Shown here: positions 33,305 through 42,130 of the stretch, piece after piece
How the letters are laid out: each line of letters begins with the position of its first letter
Position numbering within the stretch: the first letter of the stretch is position 1
Assembly: GCF_036014015.1 (NCBI RefSeq)
Contig: NZ_CP107905.1
Location: 6,944,001 to 7,008,000, forward strand
Length of the DNA: 64,000 nucleotides
Direction of reading: 5' to 3'
Origin: Streptomyces sp. NBC_00457
GTDB taxonomy: Bacteria; Actinomycetota; Actinomycetes; Streptomycetales; Streptomycetaceae
Program-made: the position numbers and the translations under genes
The notes under the pieces: model-generated
The model's database searches: none
What the model was told of the DNA's origin: nothing
What the model saw: the letters and a program-made list of their open reading frames with translations, nothing else

Positions 33305-34753
33305 ATGACAGCCACGACATCCGAGCAGTCCGCCCCCGCCGTACCGTCCCCCGGAGACTGGGTACGGCACGCGGCGACCGTCCCCGAGACCCATGCCTAC
33401 CCGGCCGTCGACGAACTCCTCGTCTCCTTCAGGGGGTTGGCCGACGCTCATCCCGGTCTGGTGGCCGAGAGCCGGATCGGCACCTCCACCCTCGGCGAAC
33501 CCCTGTACTGCTTCACGGTGGGCGACGGCCCCGCGAGCCTCGCGACCGATGGCAGCGACGAGGGCGGTGGATACGTCGTCGTCGGCGGGGTGCACCCCAA
33601 CGAGCCCGTCGGCGCGGTGGCCGCCCTGCACCTGGCCACCGCGCTGTGCCAAGACCCGGACCTGCGTGCGCACTTCGGCGGCGCCTGGCACATCGTGCCC
33701 TGCATCGACCCGGACGGGGCCCGGCTCAACGAGGGCTGGTTCGCCACCCCGGCCGACAAGCGGAACTATGGACGCCACTTCTACCGGCCCGCCGGCGACG
33801 AACAGGTCGAGTGGACCTTCCCGTTCGCCTACAAGAAGGCGTGGTTCGACCGCGTACTGCCCGAAACCCTCGCGCTGATGCGCCTGTTGGACGCCACCCG
33901 GCCGCGCTTTCTGACCACCCTGCACAACTGCGAGGCGGGCGGCGTCTACTACTACATGAACCGCCCGGCTCCCGAGCTGTACGCGGTCCTGGCCGAGATC
34001 CCGGCCTCCCTCGGCATGCCGCTGGCGACCGGCGAGCCCGAGGCCGCGCACGCCCCGGTCTACGCCCCGGCGGTCTACGGCTGCATCGACATGAAGGACG
34101 CGTACGACTACCTCGAAGGGCTCGGCGTCGACGCCGCCGCCAAGATCGCGGGCTCGTCGAGCGCCGCGTACGCCGAGCGCTACGGCACCTTCTACTTCGT
34201 CACCGAGGTCCCGCACTGGAGCCATCCGGACGCCGGCGACGACACACCCACCGAGGAGCGGTACGCCGATGTGGTCAGGGGCCGGGCGCGGGCGCTCGGC
34301 GAGGCCGGGACGTTCCTGTGCGGCATCCTCGACGCGGCGCACCCGCACCTGACGATCCCGTCCCCCTTCCTGCGGGCGGTCCGCGACTTCGTCCCCTCGC
34401 TGGCCGAACTCGCCACGATGGAATCGGCCCGTGCCGACGGACTGCCGGACCGGGCCGCGACGGTGTCCGAACGCTTCGACTGCGAGGCCGGTGCACACAG
34501 CCTCCGGGTCCGCTTCGGGGGCATGCTGCTGCGCGCCCTGAACGCGGAGGTGGTCGCGGGCACCGCAACCCCCGAAGTGCGACGCTGCCAACGGGAGTTG
34601 CTGGAGACGTACGAGACCTGGGAGCGCGAGGCCGAACCGGCCACGGGCGACCCGATCCCGATCTCGACGCTGGCCGGGATCCAGTACGGGGCGCTGCTGG
34701 CCGCCGCCGACCACGCCCGCGCCGCCCGTGACAGCACGGGGGACCCCGGATGA
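33305..34753 (+). CDS. M14-family zinc carboxypeptidase
   Basis: This 482-residue protein has the M14 zinc motif His97-x2-Glu100 in GVHPNEPVG, the third ligand His in TLHNCEAGG, DPDGARLNEGW, and a putative catalytic Glu in FYFVTEVPHW. M14 enzymes remove C-terminal residues or hydrolyse amide side links. No signal peptide is seen, so it probably acts in the cytoplasm on what the surrounding importer brings in. It lies between the binding protein and the first permease and overlaps the latter by four bases, so it is an integral part of the operon. Confidence 0.87.
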   Translation: MTATTSEQSAPAVPSPGDWVRHAATVPETHAYPAVDELLVSFRGLADAHPGLVAESRIGTSTLGEPLYCFTVGDGPASLATDGSDEGGGYVVVGGVHPNEPVGAVAALHLATALCQDPDLRAHFGGAWHIVPCIDPDGARLNEGWFATPADKRNYGRHFYRPAGDEQVEWTFPFAYKKAWFDRVLPETLALMRLLDATRPRFLTTLHNCEAGGVYYYMNRPAPELYAVLAEIPASLGMPLATGEPEAAHAPVYAPAVYGCIDMKDAYDYLEGLGVDAAAKIAGSSSAAYAERYGTFYFVTEVPHWSHPDAGDDTPTEERYADVVRGRARALGEAGTFLCGILDAAHPHLTIPSPFLRAVRDFVPSLAELATMESARADGLPDRAATVSERFDCEAGAHSLRVRFGGMLLRALNAEVVAGTATPEVRRCQRELLETYETWEREAEPATGDPIPISTLAGIQYGALLAAADHARAARDSTGDPG

Positions 34754-35673
34754 AGTACCTGATACGCCGGCTTCTGGAGGCGCTGGTCGTCTTCTTCGGC
34801 ATCAGCCTGGTCATCTACGCGATGACGTACGTCCTGCCCGGCGACCCCATCGCCGCACTCGCGGGCGACCGGCCACTCGCCCCGAGCGTGGAGCGGGCGC
34901 TGCGCGAACAGCACCACCTCGACGAGCCGTTGCTGTCCCAGTACGGCCACTACCTGGCCGGACTGCTGCACGGCGACCTCGGCACCGACTTCAGCGGGCG
35001 TTCCGTCGCCGAGCAGATGGCCGACCGCTGGCCGGTCACCCTGCAACTGGCCCTCACCGCCTGGGGGATCGAGGCGGTCGTCGGCATCGGGCTCGGCGTG
35101 CTCGCCGGGCTGCGCCGGGGCACCTGGACGGACCGCACGGTTCTCGCCTTCACCATCGGGGCCACCTCGGTGCCGGTGTTCGTCCTCGCGTACACCGCGC
35201 AGGTCGTCCTCGGGGTGAAGCTGGGATGGTTCCCGGTCGCCGGGAACACCGACGGCTGGCCGACCAGTTATCTGCTGCCGGCCCTGTGCGTCGCGGCCTT
35301 CGGTCTCGCGTCGGTGTCCCGGCTGGTCAGAGCCGAAGTCATCGAGAACCTGCGGGCCGACTACGCCCGCACTGCCGTCGCCAAGGGACTCAGCCGGCGC
35401 CGGGTGGTCGGCATCCACGTCCTGCGCAACTCCCTCATCCCCGCCGTCACCTACCTCGCCATCGACCTCGGCTACCTGCTCGGCGGCACCGTGATCATCG
35501 AGGGCGTCTTCAACCTCCCCGGCATCGGCCAGCTGCTCTTCCAGTCCATCCGCGCCCACGCCGGGCCGACGGTGGTGGGAGTGTCCACCGCCCTCATCCT
35601 GATCTTCCTGGCCGCGAGCGTCCTGGTCGACCTCCTCAACAGCCTCCTCGACCCGAGGATCCGCCATGACTGA
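34750..35673 (+). CDS. Dipeptide/oligopeptide ABC permease, DppB type
   Basis: The 307-residue membrane protein has six hydrophobic segments and the DppB/OppB pattern: MKYLIRRLLEALVVFFGISL, TYVLPGDPIAAL, YLAGLLHGDLGTDFSG, and the EAA loop near ARTAVAKGLSRRRVVGIHVL. It forms one half of the import channel. It overlaps the M14 gene by four bases and the next permease gene by eight. Confidence 0.92.
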   Translation: MKYLIRRLLEALVVFFGISLVIYAMTYVLPGDPIAALAGDRPLAPSVERALREQHHLDEPLLSQYGHYLAGLLHGDLGTDFSGRSVAEQMADRWPVTLQLALTAWGIEAVVGIGLGVLAGLRRGTWTDRTVLAFTIGATSVPVFVLAYTAQVVLGVKLGWFPVAGNTDGWPTSYLLPALCVAAFGLASVSRLVRAEVIENLRADYARTAVAKGLSRRRVVGIHVLRNSLIPAVTYLAIDLGYLLGGTVIIEGVFNLPGIGQLLFQSIRAHAGPTVVGVSTALILIFLAASVLVDLLNSLLDPRIRHD

Positions 35674-36565
35674 CACCGCGACCGCACCGGTCTCCGCCAC
35701 AGGCCCGGCCTTCGACGCCCCCTCCGACGCGGGCTGGCGCACGCTCCGCCGCAGGCCGGTCTTCCTCCTCACCGGCGGCGGCGTCCTCCTGCTGCTGCTC
35801 CTTGCCGTGGCGCCGGGGCTCTTCGCGGGCTGGTTCGGGCATGGGGACCCGACCGTCTGCGAGCTCGGCCACAGCGCCGAGGGGCCGAGCGCCGGCCACC
35901 CCTTCGGATACGACGTCCAGGGCTGCGACCTGTACGCCAACGTCATCCACGGGGCCGGTGCCTCGCTCGGTGTCGGTCTGCTCGCCACCGGGGGCGGTCT
36001 CGCCGTCGCGCTGGTCCTCGGGTGCCTGGCCGGGATGGCGGGGCGGATCGTGGACAGCGTGATCGCCCGGGTCACCGATGTCTTCCTCGGCTTCCCGTTC
36101 CTGCTCGGCGCGATCGTCGTCCTCAACAGCGTCACCACCCGCGACGTACCGACGGTCGCCGGGGTCCTGGCGCTGTTCGGCTGGCCGGCCATGACCCGGG
36201 TGGTCCGGGCGTCGGTCCGCTCCGTGCGCGAGGCCGACTACGTGGTGATGGCCCGCAGCCTCGGCGCGAGCCAGTGGCACATCGTCATCAGGCATGTCCT
36301 GCCCAACGCCCTCACGCCGGTCCTCGTCCTCGCCACCATCACCGTCGGCGGCGTGATCGTCGCCGAGTCCGCGCTGACCTTCCTCGGCGTCGGGCTGCAA
36401 CCGCCCTCCATCTCCTGGGGACTTCAGCTCGCCGGGGCCCAGAACTCCTTCCAGACCCACCCGCACCTGCTGATCTTTCCCGGGCTGTTCCTGTGCCTCA
36501 CCGTCTTCCTGCTCATCACCTTCGGCGACACCGTGCGTGACGCCCTGGACCCGAGAGGTCGGTGA
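35666..36565 (+). CDS. Dipeptide/oligopeptide ABC permease, DppC type
   Basis: The 299-residue membrane protein is the partner of the DppB-type permease. It carries an N-terminal cytoplasmic leader, one early segment (VFLLTGGGVLLLLLLAVAPG), a periplasmic loop with two Cys (VCELGHSAEG, QGCDLYANV), and the C-terminal core with EADYVVMARSLGASQWHIVI (EAA loop) and ESALTFLGVGLQPPSISWG, typical of DppC/OppC. It overlaps the ATPase gene by four bases. Confidence 0.92.
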   Translation: MTDTATAPVSATGPAFDAPSDAGWRTLRRRPVFLLTGGGVLLLLLLAVAPGLFAGWFGHGDPTVCELGHSAEGPSAGHPFGYDVQGCDLYANVIHGAGASLGVGLLATGGGLAVALVLGCLAGMAGRIVDSVIARVTDVFLGFPFLLGAIVVLNSVTTRDVPTVAGVLALFGWPAMTRVVRASVRSVREADYVVMARSLGASQWHIVIRHVLPNALTPVLVLATITVGGVIVAESALTFLGVGLQPPSISWGLQLAGAQNSFQTHPHLLIFPGLFLCLTVFLLITFGDTVRDALDPRGR

Positions 36566-37575
36566 CCGTCATGGTCCACACGCCCGGGGACGCGCCCCTG
36601 CTGGACGTCCAGGACCTCACCGTCGACGTGCTGTCCCGCGCCGGCGTCGCCCAACGAGTCGTCCACGGCGTCTCGTTCACCCTCCACAAGGAGGAGACGC
36701 TCGCGCTCATCGGCGAGTCCGGCTCCGGCAAGAGCATCTCCGCGATGGCTGTCATGGGGCTGCTCCCGGCCACCACCGCCCGCGTCGGCGGCAGCGCCCG
36801 CCACCTGGGCACCGACCTGCTGACACTGCCCGCCGACCAGCTCCGTGCGCGGCGCGGCAAAAAGATCGCGATGATCTTCCAGGACGCCCTGTCCGCCCTC
36901 AATCCCACCCTCACCGTGGGCTACCAGATCGCCGAGACCATACGGGCCCACGAGCAGGTCAGCCGCCGCCAGGCCCACGCCCGGGCCGTCGAGCTGATGG
37001 CCCGGGTCCGCATCCCCGACCCGGCCCGCCGCTGCCGCGACCATCCGCACCAGTTCTCCGGCGGCATGCGTCAGCGGATCATGATCGCGATGGCGGTGGC
37101 ACTCAGCCCCGACGTCCTCATCGCCGACGAACCCACGACCGCCCTGGACGTCACCGTGCAGGCGCAGATCATGGAACTGCTCGCCGAACTCCGCGAGGAG
37201 ACCGGCTCCGCGCTGCTGCTGATCACCCACGACCTGGGACTCGCCGCGGGCACCGCCGACCGGGTCGCCATCATGTACGCCGGGCGCATCCTGGAGCAGG
37301 CACCGGTCGAGGAGCTCTACGACCGTCCCGCCCACCCCTACACCCGAGGGCTGCTCGCCGCCGTACCCCGCCTCGACGGGGACGTCACCGACCTCACCCC
37401 CGTCCCGGGCAGCCCGCCCGGCCCCGGACTGCTGCCCTCCGGCTGCCCGTTCCACGTCCGCTGCTCCGACGCCCAAAGCCGCTGCGCGACGGAAGCACCC
37501 GCCCTGCTCCCGGCCCCACCGGCACGGCTCGTCGCCTGCCACTATCCGCATCCGCTGGAGGTCTCCGGTGCCTGA
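36562..37575 (+). CDS. Dipeptide/oligopeptide ABC ATPase, DppD/OppD type
   Basis: The 337-residue ATPase has Walker A GESGSGKS, signature FSGGMRQR, Walker B LIADEPTTALD and H-loop ITHDLGLAA. The C-terminal oligo_HPY extension has the conserved cysteines in CPFHVRCSDAQSRC. The start is GTG 36562, overlapping the previous stop; ATG 36571 is a weaker option. Confidence 0.93.
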   Translation: MTVMVHTPGDAPLLDVQDLTVDVLSRAGVAQRVVHGVSFTLHKEETLALIGESGSGKSISAMAVMGLLPATTARVGGSARHLGTDLLTLPADQLRARRGKKIAMIFQDALSALNPTLTVGYQIAETIRAHEQVSRRQAHARAVELMARVRIPDPARRCRDHPHQFSGGMRQRIMIAMAVALSPDVLIADEPTTALDVTVQAQIMELLAELREETGSALLLITHDLGLAAGTADRVAIMYAGRILEQAPVEELYDRPAHPYTRGLLAAVPRLDGDVTDLTPVPGSPPGPGLLPSGCPFHVRCSDAQSRCATEAPALLPAPPARLVACHYPHPLEVSGA

Positions 37576-38557
37576 CGACCCCCCGCTGCTGGAAGCCCGC
37601 AGCCTGGTCAAGCATTACAAGGTCGGCGCCTTCGCTGGTCGGCGCCGGGCGCCGGTCAAGGCCGTCGACGGCGTCGACCTGATCCTGAAACAGGGCTCGA
37701 CCCTCGGTCTCGTGGGGGAGTCCGGGTGCGGCAAGTCGACCCTCGCCCGTCTCCTGATGGCCCTGGACCGCCCGACCTCCGGCACGGTACGGGTCGAGGG
37801 CCGCGACCTGCTCGGGCTGTCGTCGGCCGAACTGCGCCGCCGCAGACGTGACATCCAACTGGTCATGCAGGACCCGTACACCTCGCTCGATCCCCGGATG
37901 ACGGCGCTGGAGATCGTCCGTGAACCGCTGGACATCCACCGCGACCTGATGCCGAAGCAGGACCGCGCGACCCGGGCCCGCGAGCTGCTGGAGATGGTCG
38001 GGCTCGACCCGGGGCACGCGCACCGCCACCCGCACCAGTTCTCCGGCGGGCAGCGCCAGCGCCTCGGCATCGCCCGGGCCCTCGCGCTGCGCCCGAAGAT
38101 CCTGGTCTGCGACGAGCCGGTGTCGGCGCTCGACGTGTCCGTGCAGGCACAGGTCATCAACCTCCTCAAGGAGCTGCAGCGGGAGTTCGGGCTGTCGTAC
38201 GTCTTCATCGCGCATGACCTGGCGGTGGTCCGGCACGTCGCCGACGAGGTCGCCGTCATGTATCTGGGGCGGATCGTCGAGCACGGCGACCGCGACACCG
38301 TCTACTCCCGCCCCGCGCACCCCTACACCCGGGCGCTGCTCTCGGCCGTACCGGACCCGGACCCGCGCCGTCGGAACACCACCGGCCGCATCGTCCTCCA
38401 GGGCGACCCTCCCAGCCCGACCCGCCCGCCCACCGGATGCGCCTTCCACACGCGCTGCTGGAAGAGCCAGGAGATCTGCGCGGGGCAACGGCCGGAGCCG
38501 GCCGCACCGATGACCGTCGGAACGCGGCAGGTCTCCTGCCACTTCCCCGAGAACTGA
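37568..38557 (+). CDS. Dipeptide/oligopeptide ABC ATPase, DppF/OppF type
   Basis: The 329-residue ATPase has Walker A GESGCGKST, signature FSGGQRQR, Walker B LVCDEPVSALD, H-loop IAHDLAVV and the oligo_HPY C-terminus with CAFHTRCWKSQEIC. It pairs with the preceding ATPase to power import. The GTG start overlaps the upstream stop by eight bases. It completes a full five-protein importer in one operon. Confidence 0.93.
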   Translation: MPDDPPLLEARSLVKHYKVGAFAGRRRAPVKAVDGVDLILKQGSTLGLVGESGCGKSTLARLLMALDRPTSGTVRVEGRDLLGLSSAELRRRRRDIQLVMQDPYTSLDPRMTALEIVREPLDIHRDLMPKQDRATRARELLEMVGLDPGHAHRHPHQFSGGQRQRLGIARALALRPKILVCDEPVSALDVSVQAQVINLLKELQREFGLSYVFIAHDLAVVRHVADEVAVMYLGRIVEHGDRDTVYSRPAHPYTRALLSAVPDPDPRRRNTTGRIVLQGDPPSPTRPPTGCAFHTRCWKSQEICAGQRPEPAAPMTVGTRQVSCHFPEN

Positions 38558-38585
38558 CGAGCACTGACAGGACGGAACAGCGCAG

Positions 38586-39206
38586 ATGCTGGAGCAGGAG
38601 ATCTTCCGGGTCGACGACCCCGAGTGGATCCGTGATCTCACCAGAGCCCACCCGTGGGCGACCCTGATCAGCCACTCTCCCGACCTCGGACCGGTCATCT
38701 CCCACCTGCCGGTACTGATCGACGACTCACGACAGGGCACCACGCTGCTGGGCCACCTCGCCAGGACCGACGCCGAGAAGCACGAACTCGGCTCCCACGA
38801 GGTGGTCGTCGTGCTCCAGGGGCCGCACGGCTACATCTCGCCGACGTGGTACGAGGAGACACCCCACGTCCCGACCTGGAACTTCACGGTCCTGCATGTC
38901 CGCGGCCGCCCTGAAGTGCTCGACCCGGCGGACACCTACGACGTACTGTCCGCCACCGTCGACCACTTCGAGGACCGCCTTCCCGAACCGTGGCGGCTGG
39001 CCCGGGTGGAGGACTATGCCCGCCGGATCGCCGGCGGCGTCACCGGATTCCGGTTGCCGGCCACGCGGGTGACGGCCAAGGCGAAGCTCAGCCAGGACGA
39101 ACGCGAGGAAGTCGTCCTCCGCCTCGCCAAGGCGCTCGAATCCGAAGAGCCGTATGCCCGTCCCGAACTCGCCCGCGCCATGCGCGACATCCGGAGGACG
39201 CCGTGA
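38586..39206 (+). CDS. PaiB-like FMN-binding protein
   Basis: This 206-residue cytoplasmic protein has the split-barrel PaiB fold: LISHSPDLGPVISHLPVLID, LLGHLARTDAEKHEL, and the hallmark SPTWYEETPHVPTWNF. A C-terminal RIAGGVTGFRLPATRVTAKAKLSQ block is also typical. Bacillus PaiB affects sporulation and protease genes as a negative regulator. In this operon it could instead be a flavin-dependent enzyme or a local regulator. It is joined to the amidohydrolase gene by a four-base overlap. Confidence 0.87.
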   Translation: MLEQEIFRVDDPEWIRDLTRAHPWATLISHSPDLGPVISHLPVLIDDSRQGTTLLGHLARTDAEKHELGSHEVVVVLQGPHGYISPTWYEETPHVPTWNFTVLHVRGRPEVLDPADTYDVLSATVDHFEDRLPEPWRLARVEDYARRIAGGVTGFRLPATRVTAKAKLSQDEREEVVLRLAKALESEEPYARPELARAMRDIRRTP

Positions 39207-40717
39207 CCACGACGCGAGCAGTGCCCGGTACCCGGCCGCTCACCCTGCGCCGGGTCCACCTCGGGGCGGGCGGACCGCTGAGCGATGTCCGTATCGAGTC
39301 CGGTCGCGTCACGGCCGTCTGGCCGGCGGGTGAATCGCCGCGCTCCGACGGGGAGAGCGTCGACCTCGACGGCCGCACCCTGCTGCCGGGGCTGTGGGAC
39401 GCGCATGTCCACATGGTCCAGTGGGCGGGCCTGCGGCGCCGGCTCGACGTGTCCGGGGCCCGTTCGGCGCGGGAGGCCGCGGACGCGGTCGGCGGGCGGG
39501 CCGCCGCCCTGCCGGCCGGGGAGCCGGTGATCGGCCACGGCTTCCGCGACGGGCTGTGGCCGGACGCGCCCCACAAGGACCTGTTGGACGCCCTTGTCCC
39601 GGACCGCCCCGCCCTGCTGATCAGCATGGATCTGCACTGCGCCTGGCTCAACTCGGCCGGACTGGCCCTGGTGGAGCGCGGCGATCACCCCACCGGACTG
39701 CTGCGCGAGGACGAGTGCATGCGGGCCATGCGACAACTCCCCACGGCCTCGGTGGAGTTGACGGACGTGTGGGTGCGGGACGCCTGTGCCGAAGCCGCCG
39801 CGCGGGGCGTCACCGGCATCGTCGACTTCGAGTTCGCCGACAACATCGCGGACTGGACCCGGCGTATGAACGACGCCCCGGTGCCGCTCCGGGTGGCCGC
39901 CTCCATCTGGTCCCCGCACCTGGAGGCCGCGATCGGACGGGGGCTCCGCACCGGCCAGACCCTGGACACACCCGGCGGGCTCCTGGAGGTCGGGCCGTTC
40001 AAGCTGCTCGTCGACGGCTCGCTCAACACCCGCACCGCGCTGTGCCACGAGGCGTACCCGGCCGCGATCCCCGGTGAGCCCGGCTCCCACGGACTGGAGA
40101 TGGTTCCCCCGCAGGAGCTGGTGTCCCTGCTGCGCCGCGCCTCCTCCCACGGGATCGAACCCGCCGTCCACGCGATCGGTGACCGCGCCAACGAGATGGC
40201 CCTCGACGCCTTCGAGGCGGTGCGCTGCCACGGCCGGATCGAGCACGGCCAGCTGCTCGCCCCCGAGGACATCCCGCGCTTCGCCGAACTGGGCGTCACC
40301 GTGAGCGTCCAGCCCACCCACGCGGTGGACGACCGCGATGTCGCCGACCGGCACTGGGCGGGCCGGACCCACCGGGCCTACGCCTTCGCCGACCTGCTCG
40401 CCGCCGGAGCCGTCCTGGAACTGGGCTCCGACGCTCCCGTCGCGCCCCTCGACCCCTGGCTGACCATGGCGTCCGCCGTGACCCGGACCGGCGACGAGCG
40501 CCCGCCATGGCACCCCGAGCAGCGGATACCGGTCGCGGACGCCCTCGCCGGCTCGTCCCGGCAGCGGCGGCTGATCCGGGTCGGCGACCGCGCGGACCTG
40601 GTGGTCACCGACACCGACCCGCTCACCGCGGACGCTCGTACCCTGCGCGAAATGCCGGTGCACGCGACCATGCTCGCCGGTACCTGGACCCACGGCCCTG
40701 ACACCGCTAGGAGGTGA
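39203..40717 (+). CDS. Amidohydrolase (Amidohydro_3/YtcJ-like)
   Basis: The 504-residue metal-dependent hydrolase has the His-x-His motif in LWDAHVHMVQW, the FKLLVDGSLNTRTALCHEAY block (metal-bridging Lys region), AVHAIGDRANEMAL, IEHGQLL, the catalytic Asp region LGSDAPVAPLDPW, and a C-terminal VGDRADLVVTDTDPL strand. This layout fits the YtcJ-like branch, which hydrolyses N-acyl or cyclic amides. No signal peptide is seen. GTG 39203 has GGAGG upstream and overlaps the PaiB-like stop. It is the last gene of the peptide-import operon and may finish breakdown of the imported compound. Confidence 0.85.
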   Translation: MTTTRAVPGTRPLTLRRVHLGAGGPLSDVRIESGRVTAVWPAGESPRSDGESVDLDGRTLLPGLWDAHVHMVQWAGLRRRLDVSGARSAREAADAVGGRAAALPAGEPVIGHGFRDGLWPDAPHKDLLDALVPDRPALLISMDLHCAWLNSAGLALVERGDHPTGLLREDECMRAMRQLPTASVELTDVWVRDACAEAAARGVTGIVDFEFADNIADWTRRMNDAPVPLRVAASIWSPHLEAAIGRGLRTGQTLDTPGGLLEVGPFKLLVDGSLNTRTALCHEAYPAAIPGEPGSHGLEMVPPQELVSLLRRASSHGIEPAVHAIGDRANEMALDAFEAVRCHGRIEHGQLLAPEDIPRFAELGVTVSVQPTHAVDDRDVADRHWAGRTHRAYAFADLLAAGAVLELGSDAPVAPLDPWLTMASAVTRTGDERPPWHPEQRIPVADALAGSSRQRRLIRVGDRADLVVTDTDPLTADARTLREMPVHATMLAGTWTHGPDTARR

Positions 40718-40740
40718 GATAGCACCCCTTCCGAACACCC

Positions 40741-41039
40741 GGCAGCGGATCGTATCTGTGGCTGACCTCGTCCTGCGCCAACAACGGCAGCACGGTGTGG
40801 AGTTACAACCAGGGACTGGCCATCGGCGGCTTCACCGAACTGTGGAAGGCGACCGGTGACGCTTCGCTGCTGGCCACCGCGCGGACCCTGGCCGACGCCG
40901 CCATCAGCAACCCGGCACTGACCCGCAACGGAGTGCTCACCGAGTCCTGCGACATCGGCGTGCAGGCACGAGCCCCAACCAGACCGACTGGCGTACCCAG
41001 GCCAGCGCCCTCGGAGCGCTCACCGCCGCCGCGGGCTGA
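40741..41039 (+). pseudogene. GH76 (alpha-1,6-mannanase family) remnant with internal deletion
   Basis: The first part, in one frame, reads SYLWLTSSCANNGSTVWSYN, QGLAIGGFTELWKATGD and LTRNGVLTESCDIG, which matches the middle of GH76 proteins. Near 40965 the frame changes and the piece NQTDWRTQASALGALTAAAG followed by TGA (41037-41039) matches the C-terminus. The catalytic first half and the region between the pieces are gone, and there is no start. The 40718-41106 gap contains nothing else I can support. Confidence 0.7.
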
Positions 41040-41106
41040 GGACCGGTTCCGGAGGCTCCGCGGACAGGCCCTGTGGGGCGAGCCGCCACCTGCTCGATGT
41101 GGCGCA

Positions 41107-41967
41107 CTACTTGATGTGGCGCAGCAGCGCGGTGACGGCCGGTGAAAGCTGGCCGCGGGGATGCACCACCATCACCTTCCAGGTCGGTGCGTTCTGGGCG
41201 AACCGGCGTACGGTCAGGTCGGGAAAGCGGGCGGCCAGAGATTCCGGCATGATGCACACGCCCAGGTCGTGGCGGACGAGGTCGGTGGCGCCCAGGATGT
41301 CGTTGACCTCGAAGGTGGCGGCGCGGTCGACGAGGGCCGTACGGAAGGCCCGGTCGACCGAGTGCCGGATCGCCCAGCCGACCGGGAAGTCCACCAGGGG
41401 CAGGCCGGCCACCTCGGCGAGGGTGACCGGTCGCCCGGGTTCCACGGCGCGGCTCGCCGCCGTGACCAGGACCATCTCCTCCTCCTTCAGCACGCGTGCG
41501 GCCAGGCCCCGCTGCCGGAGACGGGCCGGCGCCACGACGGCCACATCCGTGGTGCCGTCGCGCAGTGCTTGCAGGAGGTCGTCCGCCGGCGCCTGATGAA
41601 GCCTGACGGTCACCTGCGGATGCTGGTGGCGGAAGGCGGCCAGCGCCTGGGCGAGGCCCGTGTGGAGACCCTGCATGACACCTATCGTGATCTCTCCCCG
41701 CAGCTCGCCTTTGACCAAGTCGACGGCGGCGCGGGCCTGTTCGGCGGCCTGCAGCGCGGCGCGGGCGGCCGGGAGGAAGGCCTGGCCCGCCGGGGTGAGG
41801 GACACCCGGTGGGTGGTCCGGTGGAACAGCGTGGCTCCCAGCTCGCGCTCCAGCGTGCGCACCGTGGTGGACACCGCGGACTGCACCACGTGCAGGCGTC
41901 GTGCCGCCGCGCTGAAGCCGCCCTCCTCGGCGACCGCGACGACGACTTCCATCTGCCGAAGGTCCAT
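41107..41967 (-). CDS. LysR-family transcriptional regulator
   Basis: This 286-residue protein has the LysR N-terminal winged helix (MDLRQMEVVVAVAEEGGFSA, AARRLHVVQSAVSTTVRTLE, FHRTTHRVSLTPAG) and a periplasmic-binding-like effector domain from about residue 90 (GEITIGVMQGLHTGLAQALA). It is divergent from the YcaC-like hydrolase and MFS genes and is probably their regulator. A T-N11-A box lies in the shared promoter region. The effector is unknown. Confidence 0.92.
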   Translation of the reverse strand: MDLRQMEVVVAVAEEGGFSAAARRLHVVQSAVSTTVRTLERELGATLFHRTTHRVSLTPAGQAFLPAARAALQAAEQARAAVDLVKGELRGEITIGVMQGLHTGLAQALAAFRHQHPQVTVRLHQAPADDLLQALRDGTTDVAVVAPARLRQRGLAARVLKEEEMVLVTAASRAVEPGRPVTLAEVAGLPLVDFPVGWAIRHSVDRAFRTALVDRAATFEVNDILGATDLVRHDLGVCIMPESLAARFPDLTVRRFAQNAPTWKVMVVHPRGQLSPAVTALLRHIK

Positions 41968-41997
41968 TCCGTCTCCGTACGGCCGGCATCAAAATCT

Positions 41998-42012
41998 ATC
42001 TCTGATTGAGAT
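41998..42012. promoter_or_regulatory. LysR-type operator (T-N11-A)
   Basis: ATCTC-TGATT-GAGAT is a perfect five-base inverted repeat around five bases and contains T-N11-A, the consensus LysR-box form. It starts 31 bases upstream of the LysR ATG and 119 bases before the hydrolase start, a normal position for autoregulation with divergent activation. Confidence 0.65.
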
Positions 42013-42130
42013 TACCGTTATCTCGAGCCATCTCCTCGACATGGGAAGCGGCCACTGCGGCACCGGGTTGAAGAGGGTGTCGGCAGCAAGGGAGCCGCCG
42101 GCGAACGAACCAGACCCCCAAGGAGACATC

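Noticed and set aside
31673..34714. A 1013-codon leftward open frame antisense to the peptide-binding protein and M14 peptidase genes
   Set aside because: It is a mirror of strong GC bias at third positions. Its protein is low-complexity (Gly/Arg/Val/Asp) with no domains, while the opposite strand encodes clear families.
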